DNA from: Erythrobacter sp. JK5
GTDB lineage: Bacteria > Pseudomonadota > Alphaproteobacteria > Sphingomonadales > Sphingomonadaceae
NCBI RefSeq assembly: GCF_018205975.1
Contig: NZ_CP073577.1
Location: forward strand, 1,302,001 to 1,366,000
Length of the DNA: 64,000 nt
Direction: 5' to 3'
A program made the translations under genes and the position numbers. Below the pieces are notes generated by a model. It saw only the letters and a list, made by a program, of their open reading frames with translations. It did not search any database and was not told the DNA's origin. Below, one piece after another: positions 23,861 through 31,932 of the stretch (within the stretch, counting starts at the first letter, position 1; the number at the start of each line of letters is the position of its first letter).

Positions 23861-24259
23861 GTCAGCCACCCGGGCGAACCCGGCGATCCGTAGCCCGTGC
23901 GGCCAATCGACCGGATTGCGCAAATCGCATTACCGGCTTGGGGAGAACAGCCGAGAACCGGATGTCGAGAAACATGTCGGCCGACGCGCGGTTGGCAGGT
24001 CCCAGGTTCTGTTTGCGGAGGAGGGACGCCAACTTATGCGGATTCGGCATTGGTAGCGGAGGAGGGAAATACAGGGAGCCTATAACATGTTGATTTACCT
24101 AATCAATTTTTTGAATCACCTTGCAAATACCCCCATCAATACCCCCAAAATCGGACAGATGAGATAAAGCGCCTTTGGCAAACGACGACATGTTATTCGT
24201 AGTGACAGGTGAAAGGAGCGTCGGCCGTTTTCGGGCCGATCAGAAGGCGAAACGCCAGG
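23861..24259. other. gene-free 399 bases with the candidate left end of the integrated element
   Basis: No supported gene. The composition changes from chromosome-like to AT-rich at about 24,085. GCGGAGGAGGGA occurs twice, at 24015-24026 and 24056-24067. The second copy follows TGGTA; read on the minus strand this gives TCCCTCCTCCGCTACCA, which resembles the 3' end (T-arm, acceptor stem, CCA) of a tRNA, the usual target of phage-type integrases. ATACCCCC occurs twice, at 24127-24134 and 24139-24146, like integrase arm-binding repeats. TCGGCC and GGCCGA at about 24,223-24,240 form a small hairpin. No complete tRNA can be folded here. Confidence 0.45.
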
Positions 24260-24670
24260 TCATGAACCATCCGCCCGATCGTACATCGAGGACATGTCAT
24301 GGTCTGGCATGGACGGCATATTGTGGCCCGCATGCGGATCGGGTGTGTCGCTAGGCTTCGCATTCATCGGCGGGGGAGTGGCCGCAGGTGACGGCGCTAC
24401 TACCGGAGTGCTCGCCGGTCGGTCTGGTTGCCTACCGGCAGTCACAGCTTCACCCGACCGGTTCGTGTTGGCCTCTCCAACGGGAGAGGCAGCGTTGTCT
24501 CTTTCGCCTTCGCCAGGACCTGTGCTCTCGGTCGACGGGGCCGTATACAGTGGCAAGGCTTCAGCTTCTGATGAAGTGTCCTGCGTCTGATCACATGCAG
24601 CGAGCCCTAGCCCCAGTGCCGCCGCAGCAAGGGGGGCAACAAACCCGTTCCGATTCGATCTGCGCATCAT
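24260..24670 (-). CDS. His/Met-rich lipoprotein of the copper island, 136 aa
   Basis: Predicted lipoprotein. The ATG at 24670 has GGAAGG seven bases upstream, and a second ATG follows directly. The signal peptide ends in LGLGLAAC, a lipobox. The rest is a low-complexity Ser/Thr/Pro/Glu-rich linker and a C-terminal metal-binding tail (DPHAGHNMPSMPDHDMSSM) of alternating His, Met and Asp, the same composition as in CopA/CopB linkers. It probably binds Cu(I) or Cu(II) in the periplasm. It lies 14 bases after the DUF2231 gene and is the last gene of the minus-strand copper block. Confidence 0.6.
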   Translation of the reverse strand: MMRRSNRNGFVAPLAAAALGLGLAACDQTQDTSSEAEALPLYTAPSTESTGPGEGERDNAASPVGEANTNRSGEAVTAGRQPDRPASTPVVAPSPAATPPPMNAKPSDTPDPHAGHNMPSMPDHDMSSMYDRADGS

Positions 24671-24684
24671 TCTATCCTTCCAAG

Positions 24685-25350
24685 CTAGGAGATACCAAGA
24701 TGATTGGCACCGTGCGCAAGCTCGCCGCCCAGAAATCCCTGCACCAGCACTAGAGCGGCCATGGCAAAGATTGCGGCGCGAAGCGCGGTCCGGCTCGCGG
24801 AAGCACGGCTCGCCAGATAGGCCATCGCCAGACCGAGGACCGCGATCAGCATCCCGTTCCATCGATGGACCTGCATGACGGCATCGCCGCCGAACCAAAG
24901 GCCGGTGTGGATCCATCCGAACAGGACTGCGACGACTGCGCCGATTGCTCCGCCGTAGACGAGTACGCGCACCGCGCTCTCAAGCCCTGCATCTTTCCGG
25001 CGCATGACGAACAACTCGGTGGCAGCAGCCATGAGAAACAGGGCGATCGGGAAGTGGATGGTCGCCGGATGCAGTTTTTTCAGGACGGCGATGACGCCGG
25101 AATCGCCCTCATCAGCATGGCCACCAGCGTCGTCATGGCCTCCACTTGCTTCGTCGTGCCCGGCTGAGGGCTCGCCAACCGCTCCGCCGTCGCCCATCTG
25201 CGCCATGGCCGCCTGGTCGTGCGCATCGCCATTCGCGGCGGCAGGCGCGGCGCTCGTCTCTTCGCCGTGCTTTTCGTCGCCATGAGCCTGAACTGGTCCG
25301 ACGAAGAGCAAGCTGGCGGCCACGATAGCCATGAATTGTATTCGTTTCAT
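24685..25350 (-). CDS. DUF2231-domain membrane protein with His-rich N-terminus, 221 aa
   Basis: Inner-membrane protein. A signal-like N-terminus is followed by an extracytoplasmic, His/Asp/Glu-rich region (HGDEKHGEE, GHDEASGGHDDAGGHADEGD; about residues 23-85) likely to bind metal. Residues 90-221 are the DUF2231 domain, starting at LKKLHPATIHFPIALFLM, where the LHPxxxHFPIAL motif is diagnostic, with four transmembrane helices. Such proteins are common next to copper genes and may bind heme or metals. It is transcribed toward the lipoprotein 14 bases away. There are 215 bases upstream without a clear promoter. Confidence 0.75.
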   Translation of the reverse strand: MKRIQFMAIVAASLLFVGPVQAHGDEKHGEETSAAPAAANGDAHDQAAMAQMGDGGAVGEPSAGHDEASGGHDDAGGHADEGDSGVIAVLKKLHPATIHFPIALFLMAAATELFVMRRKDAGLESAVRVLVYGGAIGAVVAVLFGWIHTGLWFGGDAVMQVHRWNGMLIAVLGLAMAYLASRASASRTALRAAIFAMAALVLVQGFLGGELAHGANHLGIS

Positions 25351-25565
25351 TCTTTACGGGCTCCGGTCTTGGCGATGGTCGTGCAACCTATTGTGTCTGT
25401 AATGCTCTGCGAACCTTCATCTCTTGCGGTGATAGAGCGCGGCGATCGTCGACGCGTGAGGGTTCAAATTTTACTCACGAGATGGTCGGGCCTCCTGCCT
25501 TGCACCGCGCCCTGGTAAGAGTGTGGCCAGGCTCAGGCACAAAGCGAGAGCCCGGCCACCGCCTC

Positions 25566-25955
25566 CTAATCGTCTTGCGCCATGTTCTCGTGAGCCGCCA
25601 TCTGCTCCATCATGTCATGCATCATCATCATGTGCTGGTGACAGGCCGCCATCATATCGGCGTTGTCCCCCTGCATCATGCCCGCCATGTGTTCCTGCAT
25701 TTTTGCACGATGTTCGGCCATAAGCCTTTGGCGTTCGGCAAGATCGCTCGCCGCGTGGGCCTGCTGCAACAGCGCGCGCATTTCAGCCATCTTCTCGCGG
25801 TGGGCCGTCATGGCCGCCGAATCCTGCATCATATGGCCAGCGTGTGACTGCTGCTGCGCCGCCGCTTGATCCCCGTGGTCATGCTGTTGCCGGGCCATTG
25901 CCGGGGTGGTTGCCAGGCCGGTGGCGAGCGCGAAAGCTAGAACTGTCAGTTTCAT
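25566..25955 (-). CDS. periplasmic His/Met-rich protein, 129 aa
   Basis: Predicted exported metal-binding protein. The ATG at 25955, with AAGGAAATCG upstream, gives a signal peptide LAFALATGLATTPAMARQ. The mature part has QHDHGDQAAA, a helical Arg/Glu-rich centre (LAERQRLMAEHRAKMQEHM) and a Met/His-rich tail (HMMMMHDMMEQMAAHENM). The helical centre and the metal ligands resemble Spy/CnrX-type periplasmic proteins or copper chaperones, but no exact family is certain. One of the five TTTGAGGG-N16-CGTA promoters stands 55 bases upstream, so it is probably under the island's ECF sigma factor. Confidence 0.65.
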   Translation of the reverse strand: MKLTVLAFALATGLATTPAMARQQHDHGDQAAAQQQSHAGHMMQDSAAMTAHREKMAEMRALLQQAHAASDLAERQRLMAEHRAKMQEHMAGMMQGDNADMMAACHQHMMMMHDMMEQMAAHENMAQDD

Positions 25956-26009
25956 GGTCGATTTCCTTTCGTCGGTCTTCCGGTGGATGCTGTGTTCATT
26001 CATCCTCTT

Positions 26010-26037
26010 TACGCAGCCGCCATCTCTTCCCCTCAAA
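26010..26037 (-). promoter_or_regulatory. candidate ECF-sigma promoter of the His/Met-rich protein gene
   Basis: On the minus strand TTTGAGGG (TGAGGG at 26030-26035) is followed by exactly 16 bases and CGTA (26010-26013), then AAG. The -10 element lies 55 bases from the ATG at 25955. Same motif and spacing as at 31344, 32698, 32733 and 34421. Confidence 0.65.
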
Positions 26038-26178
26038 CAATCCGCAGCAGCGGTGGGGCTGGTGGGCCGAAGCACGGCCGGTTGCAGCGGTGCTGTTTTT
26101 CGGCCACCTTTTTGAGAGAAGCCGATAACGACGAATGGGGAGTATCATGGTGCCAGCAGAGCCGTCGGAGAAGCAGTC

Positions 26179-26466
26179 GTGAGCACGGTCAATGAGAACG
26201 GTAGCTGGGATATCCCGGAGCCCGATCATGCCGATCTGGTGCAAATGCGCATTCGCCTCATTACTCTCGAGAACATAGTTCTTGGCCTTTTGTCCGGGGC
26301 GAGCGATGAACAGATCGAACAGATTAGGAAACGTGCGGACATGATCGAACCGCGCCCCGATGCGAGCCGGCACCCGCTTACCGAACTGGCAGCAGGTGAC
26401 ATGCGGAAATTTCTCAAACGCGCTGCTCGCATGGCCGAGTCGGAGGGCCGCGAAAATCATGACTGA
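26179..26466 (+). CDS. conserved hypothetical protein, 95 aa
   Basis: Family not recognised. It starts at a GTG at 26179 with GGAG eight bases upstream. The protein is soluble and mainly helical (MRIRLITLENIVLGLLSGAS, EQIEQIRKRADMI) and has no Cys; a regulator- or adaptor-like role is possible. It is the first of two plus-strand genes between two minus-strand blocks. Coordinates and codon use look real, since the frame avoids stops and has normal GC3. Confidence 0.5.
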   Translation: MSTVNENGSWDIPEPDHADLVQMRIRLITLENIVLGLLSGASDEQIEQIRKRADMIEPRPDASRHPLTELAAGDMRKFLKRAARMAESEGRENHD

Positions 26467-26559
26467 TCCAGGCTTTGGGGCAGCGAAGGCGCTATGCAGG
26501 AAGTGGAAATCCGGCCGCTTGCTATTTGCTGGCGCAGATTATTCCGGCGTACCTGCAGC

Positions 26560-27000
26560 ATGACCAGAACCCATTGGCTGATCCTTATTTGCGGGAGCCT
26601 GGTCGCGTTCGTCTGGGAGATTTTCCAGATGCCATTCTTCGAACCGGGTGATCTCGAACCCTTCGAGCGGACCATTCGCTGCGGCATTGCAAGCCTGGGC
26701 GATGGCGTGATCCTGCTGACAGGTTATAGCCTTGCAGCACTACGTGGCGGGCACGCATGGCTCTGGCAAGCCGCCAAAATGCCCTATGCGGTCTATTTCG
26801 GCTTCGGGCTTGTCGTCGCAATCGCCGTCGAAATGATCGCCACATCGCTTCCGGCAAACAGTTTCCTGAGCTGGCGCTACAGCGAGTTGATGCCGCACGA
26901 GCCAGTGACGGGACTAGCGCTGATCCCGATCGCGATGTGGACGGTCGTGCCGGCGCTAACGATCCTTCTGGTCCGCTTTGCCCGAGCCGAACCTGATTAA
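26560..27000 (+). CDS. small multi-spanning membrane protein, 146 aa
   Basis: Family not recognised. Four hydrophobic segments lie at about residues 5-20, 40-65, 72-95 and 118-140. Motifs are WEIFQMPFFEPGDLEPFERTIRC, given here as EIFQMPFFEPGDLEPFER, and SFLSWRYSELMPH. The start is uncertain: the ATG at 26560 gives a proper first helix, whereas one at 26494 adds 22 basic residues. It lies 33 bases after the coding frame of the previous gene allowing the later start, and shares no obvious operon partner downstream. The role in the metal island is unknown. Confidence 0.5.
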   Translation: MTRTHWLILICGSLVAFVWEIFQMPFFEPGDLEPFERTIRCGIASLGDGVILLTGYSLAALRGGHAWLWQAAKMPYAVYFGFGLVVAIAVEMIATSLPANSFLSWRYSELMPHEPVTGLALIPIAMWTVVPALTILLVRFARAEPD

Positions 27001-27013
27001 ACTGGGAGCGGCT

Positions 27014-27748
27014 TCAGGGTGCATTCGGCACATGTTTCGCCCGCCGCCTGATCCTGGGAAACCGGTTGGCAAGCAGCACGAAGCCCGAAACCGCGATGAT
27101 TGTCCCGCCGATCCCGAACAGTAGCAGCCACCAGCTGTTGATCCGGTCGCGCTGCGTCCAGTCCATGATATGCAGCCCCCAGACAAAGTCAAACAAGCGC
27201 CAGGTGTCGCTGCGGGCAGCGAGCACCGAGCCGCTCGATGCATCGATGTAGACGCGGGTATTATCCTCATCGCCGTAAGTGATTTGCCACGCCGGGAACG
27301 GACCGCGGAATTCGGTCCCGACTGCGTCTTCCACGAAAAGTGTTTTCGCTATGGTGGTTCGCGGCCCGGTCCAGGCACGTCGGGCGATGGCCTGTGCGCT
27401 CGCAGCGGGAAGAGGCGAGAGGAGCATGCCGCTTTCCGGATCGCGGAGCGTGACGCTTCCATCTTCCCGACGGACCTCGGTCACGGCCCTGCCGCCGACC
27501 GCGCGCGTCGCAAGGGAAACCACCCCCTCGCTGCTATCGAGCCATTGGGGCATGACAGCATCAGCGGGCAGGACCTCCGGCGCGCGCGAAACGACATGTT
27601 CGGACCGAACCTCTTCGATGTCGAGGAACGACATCAGCGCCCCGGTGGCCATCCATAGTAGCACCTGGACGCCGACAAAGATCGCCAGCCATTTGTGAAA
27701 CTTGCTGCCCAGCACATGCAGACGCAGCTTGAAAGAGCGAGTCGCCAA
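27014..27748 (-). CDS. PepSY-domain membrane protein, 244 aa
   Basis: PepSY-associated inner-membrane protein. It starts at a TTG at 27748 with GGGGGAAC upstream. Helices lie near residues 18-40 (LAIFVGVQVLLWMATGALM) and 200-228 (WWLLLFGIGGTIIAVSGFVLLA). Between them is a periplasmic region with RVYIDASSGSVLAARSD, the PepSY core. It follows the DUF4440-type gene by 20 bases in the copB operon. Related proteins occur with iron/copper uptake or reduction; a role in moving electrons or metal across the membrane is only suggested. Confidence 0.7.
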   Translation of the reverse strand: MATRSFKLRLHVLGSKFHKWLAIFVGVQVLLWMATGALMSFLDIEEVRSEHVVSRAPEVLPADAVMPQWLDSSEGVVSLATRAVGGRAVTEVRREDGSVTLRDPESGMLLSPLPAASAQAIARRAWTGPRTTIAKTLFVEDAVGTEFRGPFPAWQITYGDEDNTRVYIDASSGSVLAARSDTWRLFDFVWGLHIMDWTQRDRINSWWLLLFGIGGTIIAVSGFVLLANRFPRIRRRAKHVPNAP

Positions 27749-27768
27749 TCGGTGTTCCCCCGATCAAA

Positions 27769-28329
27769 TCAGTTGTTACGCGGCGCTCGTGACGACGAAT
27801 GGTACTGAACGATCTTCCAGCCATCCGCATCATGGGCGAGCACCGAGGTCGCAACGCCTTCGCGGTCGATCACGCGGCCGTCGGCAAGTTCGATCCGATA
27901 GGTGTACGTTTCGCGGCCATAAGCCATATGTCCCATCCGGGTGACTGCGAGCGTCGGTTCGCCGAAGGTGAAGCTGGTTATTGCGTCAAGTTCCGGTCCC
28001 AGGTGATGCTCCATGTAATGCGTGAAGCTGCCTTCCGCCTTGCCGTTTTCGTAAACGAAGGATTCCTCGGCAAACAGCGCGGCCATCGCCTCTGCATCGC
28101 GCGCTGTAAGGGCATCGCGATATGAGGTCAGAACCGCCTCGGCTCCCGTAACGTCATCGTTCATCGCAGCCATATGTTCGGCATGGTTCATGTCCTGGCC
28201 CGAATGGTCCATCGGCATCGCCTCGGAATGTTCCGAATGCGCCGAATGGTCCATGGATTGTGCCACGGCGGGAGTGGCACCCGCGGCCAAGGCCAGGGCG
28301 ACCGCGCTTAGAGATAGTCTCGTTCTCAT
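27769..28329 (-). CDS. exported SnoaL/DUF4440-like protein with His/Met N-terminus, 186 aa
   Basis: Predicted periplasmic protein. After a signal peptide (SLSAVALALAAGATPAVAQS) comes a metal-binding stretch (DHSAHSEHSEAMPMDHSGQDMNHAEHM). From about residue 60 the sequence is an NTF2-like domain: VLTSYRDALTARDAEAMAALFAEES and VATSVLAHDADGWKIVQYHSS are typical DUF4440 ends. It lies 16 bases downstream of copB. The N-terminal stretch suggests copper binding; the catalytic role of the NTF2-like part, if any, is unknown. Confidence 0.7.
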   Translation of the reverse strand: MRTRLSLSAVALALAAGATPAVAQSMDHSAHSEHSEAMPMDHSGQDMNHAEHMAAMNDDVTGAEAVLTSYRDALTARDAEAMAALFAEESFVYENGKAEGSFTHYMEHHLGPELDAITSFTFGEPTLAVTRMGHMAYGRETYTYRIELADGRVIDREGVATSVLAHDADGWKIVQYHSSSRAPRNN

Positions 28330-28345
28330 TGTATATTTCCTTCTC

Positions 28346-29503
28346 TTAAAACCAGAATCGCAAGCCCACGATGTAATTCGTCACGCTCGGGTCTTCACCT
28401 GCAGCGCGTGCAAAATCGGCGCTCTGACCGATCCGCCATTCCTGCGAAACGCCGACATAGGGCGCGAATTCGCGTGCGAACTCGTAGCGAAGACGCAGAC
28501 CTGCCTCGATCCGGTCGAGGCCAGCGCCAATGCCGAGTTCGGGAATATCCTGAGCGGAAAGTGCGATTTCGGCACGCGGTTGAAGGATCAGCCGCTGCGT
28601 GATGCGCTGATCAAGCTCGCCCTCAAAACGCGCCGTCACATCGCCTTTGTTCGATACGAACGCTGCAACGTCTACCTCGAACTGGTAGGGAGCAATGCCC
28701 TGTATGCCAATGACCGCATGGGTCCGCTCGGGCCCTGTCAGATCCTTGCGGACACCGGCTTGGAAATCGAAGAAGGGCGCGATGGCGCGGCTCCAGAGCG
28801 CCTGGACCTCGGCGCCCTCGACTGGCTCACCGAAGCTGCCTTCACCTTCGGACTTGAACCAGAACTTGTCGATATCACCGCCATAATATCCCTGGATATC
28901 CCAAAGATATCCATCAGCTCCTTCGCGTGCGCGATACTCAAGCCGGTCGCCCTGAAACCAGAAGCGCATCCCGCCGTCGGTCTCGCGGACAAGTTCGCGC
29001 CGCGCTTCGTTCATGGCTTCCTCGCCCCAGATCGCAACCGCCGCGCGCGCGGGACCGCTCCCGGCTTCGGGAGGAGGCGGCAGCAGCGGGATATCGTCGT
29101 TCGAGCCCATCTGCATCGCCGAATGGTCCATGCCCTGCATGTCCTGCGATCCCGTCTGCCGATGGTTCATCTGGCTGTGATCCATCTGCCCATGGTCTGT
29201 CGACGAGCTGCTGGCTTCCGCCTGCCCCATGTCGCCGTGATTCATCTGCGAATGATCCATCGTCGAATGGTCCATCGCAGCTTCAGGCTGGGCAGTACGT
29301 TCGCACGCCCCCTCTGTTACCGGATGCCCCATCGCACGATGGCGCGCGGCTTCCTCCTCGCACTTTACCTTGGCGTCAGCCTGCGCCTGGGCGCTCTGCT
29401 GCGGCTCCGCCGGCGAGTGACCGGCATGCTGGGCTGCGGCGGGCGAAGCGAGGACTGCACCTGCTGCGACGGAGGCGAGGAAGCTGAAATTGAAAGTCTT
29501 CAT
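28346..29503 (-). CDS. copB: copper resistance protein B (outer membrane), 385 aa
   Basis: Outer-membrane copper-resistance protein, partner of CopA. Signal peptide (FSFLASVAAGAVLASPAAAQ), then a long Met/His-rich copper-binding segment with repeated DHSQMNH/DHSTMDH units (about residues 75-130), and a beta-barrel of about 230 residues from ARAAVAIWGEEAMNEARRE onward, with GDRLEYR and DIQGYYGGDIDKFWFKSEG, both diagnostic of CopB. It ends in VGLRFWF with a terminal Phe. The ATG overlaps the copA stop (ATGA). The length is as usual for the long form of the family. Confidence 0.9.
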   Translation of the reverse strand: MKTFNFSFLASVAAGAVLASPAAAQHAGHSPAEPQQSAQAQADAKVKCEEEAARHRAMGHPVTEGACERTAQPEAAMDHSTMDHSQMNHGDMGQAEASSSSTDHGQMDHSQMNHRQTGSQDMQGMDHSAMQMGSNDDIPLLPPPPEAGSGPARAAVAIWGEEAMNEARRELVRETDGGMRFWFQGDRLEYRAREGADGYLWDIQGYYGGDIDKFWFKSEGEGSFGEPVEGAEVQALWSRAIAPFFDFQAGVRKDLTGPERTHAVIGIQGIAPYQFEVDVAAFVSNKGDVTARFEGELDQRITQRLILQPRAEIALSAQDIPELGIGAGLDRIEAGLRLRYEFAREFAPYVGVSQEWRIGQSADFARAAGEDPSVTNYIVGLRFWF

Positions 29504-31311
29504 GCTTCGCTCCCGTCCGGATTGGCAACCGTGACGATCTGAAACATCCCGGCATGCATGTGGTAGAGAAGGTGGCAGTGGAAGGCCCAGTCGCCCGGCT
29601 CGTCCGCCGTCAGGTCGAACTGCGCGCTGCCACCCGGCTGCAGGATAACTGTGTGCTTGAGCGGTTGACGGTCGGCCGGGGCGCCATTGACCAGCTCGAA
29701 GAAGTGCCCGTGCAGATGGATCGGGTGCGCCATCATCGTGTCGTTGATGAGCTTCACGCGCACGCGCTCGTTATAGGCGAAACGGATCGGCTCGTCGGAG
29801 ACGGCGGAAAACTTCTTGCCGTCAAACGACCACATGTAGCGTTCCATGTTCCCGGTGAGATGGATTTCCATCCGCCGCGAGGGAGTCCGGCCCTCCCGAT
29901 GAGGTGTCAGCGAGCGGAGCTTGCGATAGTCGAGCGTGCGGTGAGGGACATCGGCGAGGCCGATGCCGGGATCGCCCATTCGGTCGACCGGGTTCATCGA
30001 GACCATGTCTAGCCCGGGTCCGACCTTCACATCGGGAGGCAAGCGCGAGATATCACGCATCTGCATGCCTCCCGCCATTCCGGCCATGCCCGCCATATCC
30101 GAATCGCCGGACGAACCATGGTCCATTCCCGCCATGTCACCGCCACTGCTGTGGTCCATTCCGGTCATGCCGGCATCGCCGCCGGAGCCATGGTCCATGC
30201 CGCTCATGCCCATATCGGCCATGGTCAGCAGCGGGGGATCGCGCAGCGGAGGTATGGCGGCGCGCGCGCCGGGTGTGCTCGCAAGTGTGGCAATACCCAT
30301 GCCGGAGCGGTCCATGGACTCTGCCACCAGCGTGTAAGCCTGTTGCTCGCCCGGCGTCACGACGACATCGTAGGTTTCGGCAACGCCGATCTGGAACTCG
30401 TCGACCTCGACCGGTTCGACATCCTTCCCGTCCGCCTGCACGACAGTCATCGGCAAGCCGGGAATACGGATATTGAAGAAGGTCATGGCTCCGGCATTGA
30501 TGAAGCGCAGGCGTACGCGCTCGCCGGGGCGGAAGAGATATTCCAGGTTGTCGAGCGGGCCGTGACCATTGAGGAGGTAAGTGTAGGCAGCGCTCGACAC
30601 ATCGAGGATGTCGGTCGGCATCATGCGCATCCTGGCCCACATCCGGCGGTCCTCGCCCGAAAGCGAATAGTCGTCGGTCCAGGTGCTCTGGTTGTAGTTG
30701 AAGTAGCCTTCGCCCTTCTTGAGCTTGTCGAAGATCGTGTGGGGCGACATATCGCTGAATTCGCTCAGCACCACGATATATTCGCGGTCGGCCCGCACCG
30801 GATCGGGTCCGGCGGGATCGACCACGATAGCGCCGTAGTGCCCGGCCTGTTCCTGCAACCCGCTATGCGAGTGCCACCAATAAGTTCCTGCCTGCCGCAC
30901 GGGAAATTCCGCTGTGAATGTCTCGCCTGGTTTGACGCCGGGAAAGCTCACGCCGGGTACACCGTCCAGTTGGAACGGCACGAGCAGACCGTGCCAGTGA
31001 ATTGAGGTATCTTCCTCGAGCTGATTATGAACGTTCAACCGCACGGTCGTGCCCTCTTGCAAACGCAACAGCGGACCGGGGATCGTGCCGTTGACGGCGA
31101 TGGCGCCGCCGCGCCTGTTACCCGTCGCGAAGGCAGAACGTGCGACGGTGAGGTCGATATTCGGCCCCGCTACCTCGTCCAATCCTTTCCTAGCGTTACC
31201 CGCCAGGATGTCCGCACCGCGCGCCCAGGCCGGCATGGCACCGGAGAGACCAAGCAGGCCCAGCCCGCTAGCACTTGTTCCAAGGAATTTTCGGCGATTG
31301 AGGGCAGGCAT
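29500..31311 (-). CDS. copA: multicopper oxidase CopA, Tat-exported copper resistance protein, 603 aa
   Basis: Periplasmic multicopper oxidase that oxidises Cu(I) and sequesters copper. A Tat signal is visible (NRRKFLGTSASGLGLLGLSG). Copper ligands are H105 and H107 in IHWHG, H147 and H149 in WWHSHSG, H529 onward in HPIHLHGHFF, and the HCHLLYHMHAGMFQ motif at about 578-591. A Met/His-rich insert (about 370-415) has repeats such as GMDHGSGGD and MAGMAGM. It is the first gene of the copA-copB-DUF4440-PepSY operon. Its own TTTGAGGG-N16-CGTA promoter overlaps the end of the sigma-factor gene. CopA of this operon is not the same as the CopA-type P-type ATPase at 40364. Confidence 0.95.
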   Translation of the reverse strand: MPALNRRKFLGTSASGLGLLGLSGAMPAWARGADILAGNARKGLDEVAGPNIDLTVARSAFATGNRRGGAIAVNGTIPGPLLRLQEGTTVRLNVHNQLEEDTSIHWHGLLVPFQLDGVPGVSFPGVKPGETFTAEFPVRQAGTYWWHSHSGLQEQAGHYGAIVVDPAGPDPVRADREYIVVLSEFSDMSPHTIFDKLKKGEGYFNYNQSTWTDDYSLSGEDRRMWARMRMMPTDILDVSSAAYTYLLNGHGPLDNLEYLFRPGERVRLRFINAGAMTFFNIRIPGLPMTVVQADGKDVEPVEVDEFQIGVAETYDVVVTPGEQQAYTLVAESMDRSGMGIATLASTPGARAAIPPLRDPPLLTMADMGMSGMDHGSGGDAGMTGMDHSSGGDMAGMDHGSSGDSDMAGMAGMAGGMQMRDISRLPPDVKVGPGLDMVSMNPVDRMGDPGIGLADVPHRTLDYRKLRSLTPHREGRTPSRRMEIHLTGNMERYMWSFDGKKFSAVSDEPIRFAYNERVRVKLINDTMMAHPIHLHGHFFELVNGAPADRQPLKHTVILQPGGSAQFDLTADEPGDWAFHCHLLYHMHAGMFQIVTVANPDGSEA

Positions 31312-31343
31312 AGGGGGCTCCTGAAAATGCGTATACCGTCACA

Positions 31344-31371
31344 TACGCGGTCAGCTGCCCTACCCCTCAAA
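31344..31371 (-). promoter_or_regulatory. candidate ECF-sigma promoter of copA, inside the 3' end of the sigma gene
   Basis: On the minus strand TTTGAGGG (TGAGGG at 31364-31369) is followed by exactly 16 bases and CGTA (31344-31347), then TG. The -35 element is formed by the last codons (Phe-Glu-Gly) of the sigma-factor gene, whose stop is at 31360-31362. The ATG of copA is 33 bases from the -10 element. Confidence 0.7.
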
Positions 31372-31926
31372 CTTTTCGAACCGCTCCTTCAGCCGGTTGC
31401 GCGCACGATAGATGCGCGTCTCGACGGCTTTCTCGGTGGTGCCGAGCAGCTCGGCAGCCTCGGCCTGGCTGTACCCCTCGACAGTGACCAGCACGAGCGC
31501 CTCTTGTAGGCGCACCGGCAAGCGCCCGATTTCGGCCTGGACCAGCCGCAGCTGTTCGCGGGCTCCGGCAACATTTTCGGGATTAGGGGCATCGTCGGCA
31601 ACGGCGTCGGCTTCCCGGCCGCTCGGCAAGCCAAGGAAGCCCGCAACTTTCCTCCGGCGAAGCTTGTCGCGGCACTTGTTGAGAACGATTGTCGTCAAAT
31701 AGGGACCGATGGGCTTGCTCGGGTCGAGGCGATGCCGTGTCAGCCAGACCGAAGCGAGACCGTCCTGGACGACATCTTCGGCCAGCGATGGTGAACCCAG
31801 CATACGCGTGGCAAGCGCGATCAACCGGGCGATCTCATGTTCGACGAGAGTTGTGAACGCCCGCTTGTCACCGGCTATTGCCCGCCCGATCAGCGCTGCG
31901 TTCGAAGTGTCATCCACCGCTGCCAA
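31360..31926 (-). CDS. ECF-type RNA polymerase sigma factor, CnrH-like, 188 aa
   Basis: Extracytoplasmic-function sigma factor of the sigma-70 group. Region 2 lies at about residues 25-90 (AFTTLVEHEIARLIALATRML, ending in the DVVQDGLASVW and KCRDKLRRRK stretches), and region 4 at about 130-185 (LPVRLQEALVLVTVEGYSQ, LLGTTEKAVETRIYRARNRL). It is the third gene of a Y-X-H set like cnrYXH, 6 bases after the sensor. A TTG start at 31926 is used, with a GTG at 31917 as alternative. It should be held by the anti-sigma protein encoded at 32371 and released when metal binds the sensor. A candidate promoter for it stands before the anti-sigma gene, giving autoregulation. Confidence 0.85.
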   Translation of the reverse strand: MAAVDDTSNAALIGRAIAGDKRAFTTLVEHEIARLIALATRMLGSPSLAEDVVQDGLASVWLTRHRLDPSKPIGPYLTTIVLNKCRDKLRRRKVAGFLGLPSGREADAVADDAPNPENVAGAREQLRLVQAEIGRLPVRLQEALVLVTVEGYSQAEAAELLGTTEKAVETRIYRARNRLKERFEKFEG

Positions 31927-31932
31927 GGCTGA

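Noticed and set aside
23862..24050. Minus-strand frame of 62 codons near the element's end
   Set aside because: It lacks a good ribosome site and any domain, and it covers the first GCGGAGGAGGGA repeat, so it is more likely part of the junction.
24050..24110. Complete tRNA gene at the island's edge
   Set aside because: Only the acceptor/T-arm-like 3' part can be matched. No D-arm, anticodon arm or T-loop consensus can be folded from the adjacent bases.
25435..25470. Another TGAGGG near 25,459 as a sixth ECF promoter
   Set aside because: TGAGGG is followed after 16 bases by GAGA rather than CGTA, and no plus-strand gene follows.
28600..28630. TTTTGAGGG on the minus strand inside copB
   Set aside because: ATCA instead of CGTA lies at the 16-base spacing; it is inside coding sequence.
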